The position numbers and the translations under genes are program-made. Source: Sinotaia quadrata (Eukaryota; Mollusca; Gastropoda; Architaenioglossa; Viviparidae). From it: a stretch of 64,000 bases of DNA. The stretch covers positions 112,308,221 to 112,372,220 of the forward strand of contig CM054179.1 of NCBI GenBank assembly GCA_028829895.1, in the 5' to 3' direction. The notes under the pieces are model-generated. The model worked only from the letters and a program-made list of their open reading frames with translations. It was not told the DNA's origin and did no database searches. This document shows, in pieces, positions 45,265 through 64,000 of this stretch (position 1 is its first letter; every line of letters begins with the position of its first letter).

Positions 45265-46810
45265 TGTCACAGTCTGATAAAATTGTCCGACTTCGTGACC
45301 CACTTGCCTTGTTTACTTCAAATTCGAATATTTGAAACCCTTGGCCCTTTGTTCCAAGCTTCCTTTTTCTAGGTGCTTCTAGAACAGGTCAAGATGTTAT
45401 GTAACTCTAGGACCATTGTCCAGTTCTCGAACCAACCACATGCTTTGCGAACAGTCACGTGATACGCAATATACCTTTCTATATATGTACCCACACGCTT
45501 CCGCTCCCTCACTTCGAGCACATTTTAGCTAATTCCATCAGCTTACTCGGGTCGTGAGAGGCAGCCGGCGCCATAGAGAATCAAGGTACCCTTCGACTTC
45601 TCTCAAAGGTATCATTTTATTTAATAGTATTTGCCTATGTATTGTTTAAGTATGTATTTGTGCTATGTATTATATGATTTCCATATACACTTGAGCATGG
45701 TTCAGAGAAATAGCTGAAAACCTATACGTTACGGAATATAAATTTATTGTAACCATTTTTCCATTTTCTGTACTTTAATTTATATTGTTTTAATTCACTA
45801 AGAGCCAGAATGCTGCGCTCGATATGAATTCTTCATGTAATTCAATTATTGCGTGTAATTTAAATTGTAAATTGTGAAGCGCTCTGTCGGCTTGAATTAC
45901 CCCTTGTATGAACATTAATTTAACGTTGTATCTATTTTATTGCTTCATACGTCATGACTGTTAAATGGAACACATGTGAGACGATTATATTTTTCCTAAA
46001 TCTAATTGTAAGCGACGCGAAGTCGAAACTCTTTGTTCAGCGCATTTAATTGAGCCATGCCTAAGTAGGACCTGTTAGGTTGAGAATTATATCCAAACAC
46101 GTTGCATCCACAGGTCGGCTCATGGTTCATGTTCACCCATGCCTCACCTGCATTAGCTTATTGGTGTAAGCGTGTCGAAATCCACTCTGAGGGCCATGCT
46201 GCAAAATTCCAGTTCCTAGCCACTAACAAAGGGACATCATTCCTTATGCACCACGTGTGTCGTTAAAGGGGGACTGAGGGAACGAACCGGCATGATTGAG
46301 TGTTGAGACCAAGGATACAAGAATAGAGCTAAGTGCAAGATCAAGTGTACAGATCTCAAAGGAACACTTTTCTGGCAATTTAGATTGACAAAAATCAGGC
46401 ATAGGCGCGTAAAGACAGAGTGAAGACTATTCGCGTTGCATTCGATTTATTGTTAATTTGTTAAACTTTATTAAATCTTATTTTCTTTGTTAATACCTCT
46501 TAGTAGTTGATTTCTATGCACAATAGACCAATTAGATTAATTCTTAGATTTGAATGGGGGCGGATGAGCAGAAAGATTGATGACGAGTGCATATTAATTT
46601 AGAGGGACTTAACTGTTTTCAAATCTAGCTAAAAGTTCGCAGTTTATTAGTCTGTAAATTTGTCGTCTGAACTACAAGACGCACTTTTAATTAGTCAGAT
46701 AATAAATTGAGCAACCAGTCTGCGTAGAATATGAGAGGAAGAATTAATTATATTTAAAGTCTTTTAATTATTCTAAGCAGGGTCTTTAAATAAATACTGG
46801 AAACGTAACA
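45265..46810 (+). repeat. 3' LTR, 1546 bp
   Basis: Reads identical to 38545-40090 at an offset of 6720. It is followed by ATGTG, the right target duplication. Confidence 0.97.
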
Positions 46811-47304
46811 ATGTGATCTAGTGGGAATAGACCCATCACACACACGTAGACAAGAAAAATGTACGGTAAAGCAAATGTTACAACTTACTCCGATAATATA
46901 AATAATTATATTTTGCATCTCTATATATCTTTGTAGTTAGAAATGCTACGTAACAAGAGGAGACCTTAAAACTCAAATAGTCATATGTGTTATGTATCCG
47001 CAGAAATCGTTTTCTTTCTTCATTTGATTTTACACCGAAAAAGGGCACACATTTTCCCTTATCTCCATGGAAATCATTCTTATCTTTTAAATATTACTTG
47101 AATTGTTTTTCTTATGCACTTAAATGAATAATTCTGTTTCTGTGAAAGTATAAATAAATATACATTAGTTACATATAAAAATTACTCTGATATTTGCACA
47201 CATTAAGAAAAAGGTACTAATGTGGAAGTTACATGATTCAAAAGAGATTGAAGTTTAAATCGGTATGTATTCTTTTCCTACAGCTAAAATTCTGATCTAG
47301 CGAA

Positions 47305-47600
47305 ATTGACCTACCATGGTCTAGTATAGGACGTCTTTACAGAGTGATTAGTGGTCCAGGACAGACTGACCTACCATGTTCTAGTATAGGACATCATTAC
47401 AGAGTATTAGTGGTCCAGGACAGATTGACCTACCATGTTCTAGTATAGGACGTCATTACAAGTATTGGTGGTCCAGGACAGATTGACCTACCATGTTCTA
47501 GTATAGGACGTCATTACAAGTATTGGTAGTCCAGGACAGATTGACCTACCATGTTCTAGTATAGGACGTCATTACAAGTATTGGTGGTCCAGGACAGATG
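47305..47600. repeat. 58-bp minisatellite, five copies
   Basis: Unit with ATTGACCTACCATGTTCTAG, TATAGGACGTCATTACA and GGTGGTCCAGGACAG. The first two copies are slightly longer. Confidence 0.9.
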
Positions 47601-48217
47601 TGCAGTACTATTTCCACTGGTTTAAAAATATTTTTAAATACATCGGCATTCCACTTCCAGAATAGTTTATCTAATTAAACATAATGAACTAAAGTTATCT
47701 GCCTTTTGGAAAGAAGATATTCTTAGATCGTGTTTCTAATGTTTATTATTGTTGATAGAGGGACACGTTTCAGCTCCATTTGGATTGTTTTGCTAGTAAT
47801 TTCTTATTGTACATTTTTATTTAAAGATATCTAACCTTCGTAAGTTGATTATCCTCACATCTGTGGGTACGAATAACTTTTTTTCCATACTATTCACATA
47901 AAGCCTATCGTATATATGATTTCGTCGTAACTGGCATATGTGTGTGATTTGTGAAAATTGTGTAAGCAGTCTGTGTAGTGTATGTAATGCGTGTAGTATG
48001 TGCGGCTTGTGTACTGTGCATAAGTCAAGTTGTGTGTACTCGACTACTGGAACACAGGCTCCAGTAGAAGCTAAAATTAACATACATACACTTAAGCAAC
48101 GTGACTACAAAATGCTAAAAAACAATAAAAGGAAATCAGTGCTAAGTGAGTATTCAAAGTAAAAGCCCTTAATGACTTGCCAGGTAAGCGGCCTTAAACA
48201 GCAGAATACATTTATTA

Positions 48218-48463
<246 letters not shown>

Positions 48464-49233
48464 ATTAAACGTACAACAAAAGCTCAACATGTAAATGAGA
48501 CCAACCAATCACAACAATTCGTCCATGCAAATTAATTAATAAGCAAAAGAAGTTAAGAGTGTATATATTTTGTTAAAAAATGGAGAAAATAATATACGAC
48601 CGGAAAACATATCTGATTAGATGGATGCTCTGTTTAGTTCAGTAGCATCCATTCGCCCATTCAAACTATTCAAGTCTGCACTCATCTGTTGCTCGTAGTA
48701 AGTTTGATTTTCTACCAATATATGTTTAGCACTTTTTGCTTTTTGTGTGTTCGGTTATTTCATAATATATGGCCTCTTTCAAAGCGTTCAATACTATAGG
48801 AAGTGTACAATCAAAGAAGACGAGAAGTTTCACTGTTGATAACGATGTTGACAAACAAGAAGGAGGTGATGCTATAACATTTCGCTGTGGTATTCAGAAA
48901 CGAAGGAAGTGAAATCCTGCTTCCATAATTGTGCATGAAACCTTCCTTTCAGCTCGACATTCAACTCAGCAGCGCTATAGCCATGAACAGTTCCACGCCC
49001 TAGAATCGAAGTTGAAAGAAAAGCTTACATTGTTACGAAGCACTTTGTAAGCATTTATTTATCTGTGAGTGAAATTATCTAACTAATATTTCTTTGTAAT
49101 CATAGTATTAAACTTTCTTACATGTGCTCTTATTTTTCATAGCAGGTACAAATAACAAGTACTATTAGTATACATATGCATTGTAAATACGCCGGGGAAC
49201 GATAAATACATAAGAAGCAGGACCGAACTTGTA

Positions 49234-49237
<4 letters not shown>

Positions 49238-49320
<83 letters not shown>
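49238..49320. repeat. (GT)n microsatellite
   Basis: Pure dinucleotide run. Shorter (GT)n at 49551-49567 and (ATT)n/(GTT)n at 49681-49719 follow. Confidence 0.95.
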
Positions 49321-49322
<2 letters not shown>

Positions 49323-49859
49323 AGGCAGTCAACTTGATTATGTGCTTGGTGAATTACCGTTATATAAGAAGTGACTGAAAGGCGGCTATAACAACGTAAG
49401 CATGCAATAGTGGTATATTATAAGAATCGGTCCTATTTATAGGTTTTGTATTAAAGAGTAAAGTTCACAAGATTTGTTTAGTGTGCGTCATCTTGGAGGG
49501 TGATCTCAGTGGTTAGGTGTAACATTCGAGTGGTAGATACTTAGTGGACTGTGTGTGTGTGTGTGTATGTATGAGATACATAAAACCTGTCTACATCTGC
49601 TTTGGGGTGTAAGGCTTTATGTATTGTGAGTAGTTTTCTTGTTTTTCTGTCCATTTCATTTATTTCATTTGCTGTCCAATTATTATTATTATTATTATTA
49701 TTATTGTTGTTGTTGTTGCTGGGGTTTTTATGAATGATGGGGGTCAGAGGTTGAGCGTATAATATGTGAAAGGATAAGAGTAAGTGTGAATGAATGCTAA
49801 TTACTGCCCCTTAAGAGATTTTCTAAATTTAGTGAGAAAGAATGCTTGCTATATCCGTT

Positions 49860-50090
49860 AACAATATTTATAATTTTAAGTGAGTGATAAAGAGTATAAT
49901 ATTCATACTATTACGTGATAAAGAGTAAAATAATCAGCGTATTAAGTGAGAAAGTGTGTTTGTTAGTGTCAGTCAACAACATTCATAATATTAAGTGATA
50001 AAGAGTAAAATAATCAGCCGTATTAAGTGAGAAAGAGTGTTTGTTAGTGTCAGTTAACAACATTCATAATATTAAGTGAGAAAGAGTTAT
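49860..50090. repeat. Diverged tandem repeat of about 80-90 bp
   Basis: AACATTCATAATATTAAGTG and GTGAGAAAGAGTGTTTGTTA recur two to three times downstream of gene C exon 6. Confidence 0.8.
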
Positions 50091-50420
50091 CATTAATATT
50101 CGTGAACGAATTTGAGAAGTGATAGGATGAAGTGTGAAACCATCAGATCTAGAGTTCCCTACTCGCATGAGATTACACTGTTGATTTATAAAGGTTATTA
50201 GATTAATAATAATTATAATAAACAAGAACGGAATCTTCAGATCTGTCCACACTATTATTTATTGTACGTTAAACGTTGGGCCACATGCTTAGTACCTAAA
50301 ATGCGGGCACAAACACACTTCATGTCTGCACTTTTTTAACCTAGAGGCAAAGAAGTCATATCACGAAGAGGAAATGGGTGTTCACTAAACACAATACTAG
50401 TTATTTAATGAAATAGTTAC

Positions 50421-58207
<7,787 letters not shown>

Positions 58208-58326
58208 CTGTAGAAATAAAACAATGCTAAATGTAACAGTTTCATTCAAATTGATAATTGTTAAAGAAACAATAAGCTAATTAATCTCAGTGATAGAATC
58301 AGCATAAATTGTGTAATTGTCTAGTG

Positions 58327-58514
58327 CAGTGGTTCTTAACCTTTTCGAGTCACGGACCTCCTTGAAAATCTAGTTAATGCTAAGAACCCCAACACTAAAA
58401 AATACAAATAAGCAGAATATAAAAATATAATGAATATTTGACTTTCACAAACACCTGAATCCATACATGGATGGACCCCTTGGATGTCTGTGGACCTCAG
58501 GTTAAGAACCCCTG
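58327..58514. mobile_element. hAT-type MITE, 188 bp
   Basis: Terminal inverted repeats CAGTGGTTCTTAACC and GGTTAAGAACCCCTG match at 14 of 15 positions. Flanking 8-mers GTCTAGTG and ATCAAGTG agree at six of eight positions, as an aged 8-bp target duplication would. The CAGTGGTTCTYAACC terminus is known from non-autonomous hAT elements in many animals. There is no coding capacity. Confidence 0.85.
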
Positions 58515-59139
58515 ATCAAGTGTAATATTTAAGTTGGAAAATGTTAAATTCATTACTTAATTTAAAAACATAATATCAATAAAATAAAGTAATTTTTACT
58601 AGATTATAAAATATATGTGCTTTTTTTAATAAATATTGTTAAAATATATTAAATGATTCGATTAACTGAAATGAACATGATATGTTTCATTACAAAAAAA
58701 TGAAAGTACTATTAATGTGCTTTTGGATGAATTCATTAACCCAGAGAATAACTAATTTTTAAATATAAACTAGATATTTTATTAAAATTAAAATTTATAT
58801 TGGGAAATTAATTAATCCGGTATTAACCTGTATACGATCATCAATTGATGAGATCCTAAAGAAAACGTAATCATGAAAGTGAAAATATGAAAACAAGAAC
58901 TATGCCAACTTGATGTAAATTTCAAGAGCACGTAAGATTTCTGAATCAAGCATCAAAAGTCTAGGGCTCAAACTACATACTAGAAAGTATCTTCTCAGAA
59001 TAGCACTAAAAACAATTAAAGAGACAGGCCATTCGCCAACTTTGTTTTCATGCTAATCGTCAGTTGCTTTACCATATTTCCAGTTCATTAACTGTCAGGC
59101 CACCAAAAACTTATGTTAAAAGGTAACGCCTAGTCACTC

Positions 59140-59560
59140 GTCATTTTGTATCATACTACTCATCAAACTATAGCGCCCAGTATCACGTGACTTAAGTTGT
59201 CATACTACTCATCAAACTGTAGCGCCCAGTATCACGTGACTTAAGTTGTCATACTACTCATCAAACTGTAGCGCCCAGTATCTCCTGACTTAAGTTGTTA
59301 TACCACTCGTCAAACTGTAGCGCCCAGTATCACGTGACTTAAGTTGTCATACTACTCATCAAACTGTAGCGCCCAGTATCACGTGACTTAAGTTGTCATA
59401 CTACTCATCAAACTGTAGCGCCCAGTATCTCCTGACTTAAGTTGTCATACTACTCATCAAACTGTAGCGCCCAGTATCTCGTGATTTAAGTTGTCATACT
59501 AATCGTCATACTGTAGCGCAGTCTCTCGTGACTTAAGTTGTCATACTACTCCCAATATGA
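59140..59560. repeat. 49-bp minisatellite, about eight copies
   Basis: Unit TTGTCATACTACTCATCAAA, CTGTAGCGCCCAGTATCACG, TGACTTAAG. Later copies differ at CACGTGAC versus CTCCTGAC. Diverged remnants run to about 59800. Confidence 0.92.
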
Positions 59561-59879
59561 ATCAAAAGCACTCTACTACATTGCATTCTTCTTGACAAAT
59601 ATAGTGTTTAGCCACTCGATGACCATGTTGACACATTGTTAACTGTTATACCGTACAACTTGTCAAATAAGTTGTTATACTACTCATGAACGGTAGTGCC
59701 ACACCACTTGTCGACTATGGCGTAATTCTACTCTTAATTGTAATCTCATGCCACTCATCAACGATCTGTTGCCAAACTATTTATCAAGTGTAGTGTCTCA
59801 CAACTCGTCATCTAAAATGGTGATAATGCTCGTACAGTGTATTATTCATACTCTCAAACATCCATAATGCTCGCACACA

Positions 59880-60445
59880 TATCTGCATAGAACATCCATC
59901 CAGCTTTGTACACACACTTACACAGTACATTGATTTATCTTCCTAAGCGTCCATACATATGTCAATAGAACATCCATCCAGCTTTGTACACACACTTACA
60001 CAGTACACTGATTTATCTTCCTAAGCGTCCATACATACGTCAATAGAGCACCCATCCAGCTTTGTACACACACTTACACAGTACATTGATTTATCTTCCT
60101 AAGCGTCCATACATACGTCAATAGAGCACCCATCCAGCTTTGTACACACACTTACACAGTACATTGATTTATCTTCCTAAGCGTCCATACATACGTCAAT
60201 AGAGCACCCATCCAGCTTTGTACACACACTTACACAGTACACTGATTTATCTTCCTAAGCGTCCATACATACGTCAATAGAGCACCCATCCAGCTTTGTA
60301 CACACACTTACACAGTACACTGATTTATCTTCCTAAGCGTCCATACATACGTCAATAGAGCACCCATCCAGCTTTGTACACACACTTACACAGTACACTG
60401 ATTTATCTTCCTAAGCGTCCATACATACGTCAATAGAGCATCCAT
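59880..60445. repeat. 78-bp minisatellite, seven copies
   Basis: AAGCGTCCATACATACGTCA starts at 59945 and every 78 bp to 60413. The copies are nearly identical. Confidence 0.93.
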
Positions 60446-60469
60446 CCATCCTCTCACACATACATAAGA

Positions 60470-61130
60470 CATCTATCCATTCTTTGTACAGAGAAGCTAA
60501 GCAAGAAAGACGGAAACACTTGCAAACAATTCTCAGACACGACCAACACTACACTAGTCCACATGACACACAAACTACCAAAACTTAACCTGGAACTAAT
60601 GGAAATGGAAGACAAATATGTCATCACGCATAAAAGATCAACTCTAAAAACACCAATCAATGCCACTCACCTAACTCGAACAACACAATACAATAAAAAG
60701 ACAAGAGAGAAAGATCACTGTAACAAGAGCAAACAACATTATATTCCAAATGCTGATAAGATTACCAGCCAGCATACAGACAACTTAATACAACTATACA
60801 ACAAAACACTAACTACAAACGAAATACCAAATAGATGAAAAGACGCACACATCATACCAATTCACAAAGATGGAGAAGCGCTTTAGTCAGTCACGTTTAT
60901 ATAGCCTTTATCACTACTCCGCACATTAAGAAAAACATTTTAAAATAGTTAACAAGTGAATACAGCACTAATTAGAAACAAGTCATCTACAGTGAGACAA
61001 CATTGCGCGTTAGGCCGAAAACGTTCTTTCATAGATTTAACAGATTCTTCGACTCTGTCATGACTGATAGACTAAGACACGCACATCCAGCCATGCCCAT
61101 ACCCTTCCTTGACAATCTCAAAAAACATTA
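60470..61130 (+). pseudogene. Remnant of a second, LINE-like reverse transcriptase region
   Basis: 60770-60885 encodes LIQLYNKTLTTNEIPNR, a stop where a Trp is expected, then KDAHIIPIHKDGEAL. Further on come PLSLLRTLRKTF-like residues. This order (..IP..WK.A.IIPI.K.G, then RPISLL) is found at the start of many LINE reverse transcriptases. It is heavily decayed, and I cannot assign a clade or link it to the endonuclease-type LINE above. Confidence 0.5.
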
Positions 61131-61439
61131 ACACACTTCGACTAGCAATCTGAAACAAAACCTTCAAACTAGGCACCAAAGGACGCACATGCGACTCCAT
61201 GACGACTTTCCTCATGCGGCAGGACCTTCCATGAAAATGTAAGTAACACAAACTCGACATACAATCGCGCAGGAATCCCACGAAAATGTAAGTAACACAA
61301 ACTGGACTACATACAGTCGCGCTGAAATCCCACAAATAGCGCCTTGAATCCAACTCTCTTCGATGGAAGATTCAGCAAGAAACAGCGATCACAATTTACA
61401 GGTCTATTGAAGACAGAACCATGTACCAACCACAAGCAA

Positions 61440-63300
61440 CAAAACATTTGAGAATATCAATCATTGGAGTCATATACATAATAGCATGTTCCATCCTCGT
61501 TAATAGTAATATACACAAATTCCATCCATCCATTTTCGTTACCATACATAGAACAGTCTTCCACCCTCGGTAACACTTAGAGCAGTCATCCATCCACGTT
61601 AACATACACAACATCCAGCCATCCACGTTAACATACACAACATCCAGCCATCCACGTTAACATACACAACATCCAGCCAGTCACGTTAACATACACAACA
61701 TCCAGCCATCCTCGTTAACATACACAATATCCATTCATCCTCGTAAACACACATAATATCCATCCATTGTCATAAATATACACATTATCCATCCATTCTC
61801 ATAAATATACACATTATCCATCCATTCTCATAAATATACACAGTATCCATCAATCATTCCTAGTAAATACACACAATATCCATTCATCCTCTTTAACATA
61901 CATAGAACACTTATTCATCCTCGTTAACACACACAGTATTCATCCATCCTCGATAACATACATAGAAACACATGTTGCCTCAATGGTCAGCTGTGTTGGA
62001 CTGCCGATATATTGGTAGAGTTTTGGTATGAATGTTGCATGCAATTGATCTTTTCATTCAAATTGAGTGTTAGATAATTTCTAGCCCGGGGATAAGGGTC
62101 AACAGTCCTAGCGCTAGGTTTGATGGTGGTCTACCTTTAGAGAATGGTGGGTGTGGGGTTCATAATGATATTATGTCACACCATCCATCGTCGTTAACGA
62201 GCATAGAACAGCCAACCATTCTCGGTAACACATAGAACAATAATTCATCCTCGTCAGAATGCATAGAAAAATCATCCATCTTCAGTAACGTACATAAAAC
62301 AGTGACCCATCCTCTTTAACATACATAGAATAGTCATCCATTCTCGTTAAAATACTCAGCATCCGTCCATCCTCTTTAATATAAATAGAACAGCCAGCCT
62401 CATTAGCATACATCGAATAGCCAGCCAACCTCGTTAACATACACAGAACAGACAGCCATCAACGGTAACATACATAGAACAACCAACCAACCTCAATAAC
62501 ATGCAAATAACAGCCAGCCAGCCTCTTTAACATACATAGAATAGTCAACCATCCTTGTTAACATACATAGAATAGTCAGCCAGCCTCTTAACATGCAGAA
62601 CATCCATCCATCCTAGTTAACATATATATACAACAGCTATCTATCATCCTCAGCATACATACAACAGCCATCCATTCTCTTTAACATACATAGAACAGTC
62701 AACTTCGTTAACATATATGGAACAGTCATCTGTCTTCCTTAACATGTATAAAACAGCCATCCAGCCTCGGTATCAAAAATATAACTGCCAACTACCCTCA
62801 TTAAAATGCATAGAACCGTGATCCATCCTCCGTAACATACATAGAACAGCTATCCATTCTCGTTAACCCTCAAAGAACAGTCAAGTATCCTCATTAACAT
62901 AAACAGCATCTATCCATCCTCTTTAACAGACAATGAACAGTCATCTAACCGCGTTGACATACGAAAAACAATCTTTCATCATCGTTAGCATTCAAAGAAC
63001 AGTCATCTAACCGCGTTAACATATACAGATAATCATTCATCATCGTTAGCATACAAAGAACAGTCATCTAACCGCGTTAACATATATAGATAATCATTCA
63101 TCCATTTTAACATATGTAGAACAATCTTTCAACCTCGTTAACATACGTAGAACAATCTTTCAACCTCGTTAACATACACAGAACAATCTTTCAACCTCGT
63201 TAACATAGAATCCTCGTTAGAATATTCACCTATCATCGTTAGTATTACATACATAGAACATCATATAGGGATAATGAATATCCTTCAATTCTCATTAATA
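61440..63300. repeat. Large degenerate minisatellite, unit about 25-30 bp
   Basis: Dozens of diverged copies of a unit close to CATCCTCGTTAACATACATAGAACAGCCATC run for about 1.8 kb, interrupted by a non-repetitive insert at about 61970-62165. Local runs of identical variants (61617-61690, 63110-63200) suggest repeated local expansion. Confidence 0.88.
61972..62165 (+). mobile_element. Possible tRNA-derived SINE inside the minisatellite
   Basis: A sequence of about 190 bp without repeat units splits the array. It begins with GCCTCAATGGTCAGCTGTGT, which is A-box-like, followed by GTTTTGGTATGAATG, a poor match to a B box. Target duplications are not clear. Confidence 0.35.
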
Positions 63301-63729
63301 CATACATTAACCTACCATCACTTGATCTTTACTAAAGTACAAATGCATCCTTTAATCCTCGTACTCATTCATACCATTTAAACCTACCGCAAACAAAAAA
63401 AAAAGGGGGGGGGAGGAGAAGAGGACCACGCAGCAAGGTGCAAACAAAGAAAAACAACAACCAAAAGCAGCAGAGCACCCCTCTAATACCCTCTCTGAAT
63501 GCAAGAGAAGAGAGGAAGGCTCGACAGAAATCCTCCAAAGACCGAGAACATCAAGCAGATGAAAGGTTTTCACGCAATTCCTGTGGAGCAAAAGACGTTA
63601 ACGGTACTACTACTACTAAATCATGCCTGGTGACCACTGACCATTAGGCTGTTACTGAAGCTGGCCGGAGAAATAGGAACTAGACCAAAAAGTCACTACA
63701 GCGATCATTTGGTATGTTGTTGCATACAC
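63301..63729. other. Unclassified DNA, G- and A-rich patch
   Basis: Runs of A then G at 63399-63412 lead into a purine-rich stretch. Two overlapping short frames on opposite strands look accidental. Confidence 0.35.
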
Positions 63730-64000
63730 GCTTATTATTATTATACATGAATTTATAATGGTAAAGCATAATTATTTTCATAGGCTTAAAATGGGTAGTA
63801 TTTATAATGGAAAACAGAATCATTTTTACAGGCTTTCTTTGAGTACCATTTATAATGGTAAAAAGTGAGTCGTTTAAGACACTTGAGAAGCATTATAACT
63901 AGTAGCCTTCAAAATGGTAACGCAGAATTCTGCGTACAGGCTCACCACTAGTAGCCTTTATAATGGTAACGCAGAATTCTGTGTACAGGCTCACCACTAG
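63730..64000. repeat. Diverged tandem repeat of about 50-65 bp, continuing past the window edge
   Basis: TTTATAATGGTAA and ACAGGCT recur about five times. The last two copies share GTAACGCAGAATTCTG and GTACAGGCTCACCACTAG almost perfectly. Confidence 0.8.

Larger units (their letters stand above)
38545..46810 (+). mobile_element. Complete Gmr1-like Ty3/gypsy LTR retrotransposon
   Basis: An 8266-bp element: LTR 38545-40090, leader 40091-40708, gag-pol 40709-45040, 3' untranslated part 45041-45251, polypurine tract 45252-45264 and LTR 45265-46810. It is bounded by the 5-bp duplication ATGTG (38540-38544 and 46811-46815). The LTRs begin TG, end CA and show no difference on line-by-line reading, which implies a young insertion. 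The pol order is protease, integrase, reverse transcriptase, RNase H. That order is typical of Ty1/copia, but the domain sequences are gypsy-like; Gmr1-like elements are the known gypsy group with this order. No envelope frame is present. It lies between tetraspanin gene C and the relic set D, on the opposite strand. Confidence 0.95.

Noticed and set aside
48771..48912. Small plus frame beginning MASFKAFNTIGSVQSKK
   Set aside because: About 46 codons with no known relatives, and no splice sites that extend it; kept only as a remark.
49360..49374. 15-nt last exon for gene C (acceptor TTTCAG, then SLLI and stop)
   Set aside because: Too short to distinguish from chance, and it lacks the acidic residue found in the last exons of A and B.

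Overview
This window looks like nuclear DNA of an animal. Coding information sits in short exons bounded by GT/AG splice sites. Most of the rest is A+T-rich intron or intergenic DNA full of (TAGA)n, (CA)n and (CT)n microsatellites, minisatellites and decaying transposons. I see no bacterial operons and no rRNA, tRNA or CRISPR. The transposon and microsatellite content suggests a lophotrochozoan, possibly a mollusc; that is inference, not proof.

The host genes are a tandem cluster of tetraspanins, all on the minus strand, assembled here from splice signals and homology between copies. Gene A (17715 down to 9292) and gene B (30435 down to 21001) each have seven coding exons, all in phase 0. The five internal exons have identical lengths in both: 255, 75, 117, 162 and 84 nt. 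The predicted proteins are 265 and 275 aa, with four membrane segments and a large extracellular loop holding CCG, SCC, a single Cys and a final GC. Gene C (58207 down to 50421) has recognisable exons 3 to 6. Its first two exons are missing or lie beyond 64000, and no convincing last exon is seen. A fourth set (D) is a relic: one 75-nt exon ending in a stop codon (32671-32745) and a possible first exon (35919-35975).

Between genes C and D lies a complete LTR retrotransposon (38545-46810). It has two 1546-bp LTRs that read identical, a 5-bp target duplication (ATGTG), a polypurine tract and one uninterrupted 1443-codon gag-pol frame. The pol order is protease, integrase, reverse transcriptase, RNase H. 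Integrase ahead of reverse transcriptase is unusual in Ty3/gypsy elements and marks the Gmr1-like group. This is the best candidate for a notable system here and may be recently active.

Other mobile DNA includes several dead 3' fragments of a LINE with a restriction-enzyme-like endonuclease (5.2-7.2, 17.9-19.0 and 51.8-54.2 kb), another LINE-like remnant (60.5-61.1 kb), a 188-bp hAT-type MITE (58327-58514), a broken copy of a transposon-like protein family (25494-26390), and an unnamed dispersed repeat with four or five copies in or near tetraspanin introns.

By region: 1-9 kb, intergenic DNA with LINE fragments; 9.3-17.7 kb, gene A; 17.9-21 kb, LINE fragments and satellites; 21-30.4 kb, gene B; 30.5-38.5 kb, satellites, relic D and repeat copies; 38.5-46.8 kb, the LTR element; 46.8-58.2 kb, gene C and LINE debris; 58.3-64 kb, the MITE, minisatellite arrays and a LINE remnant.
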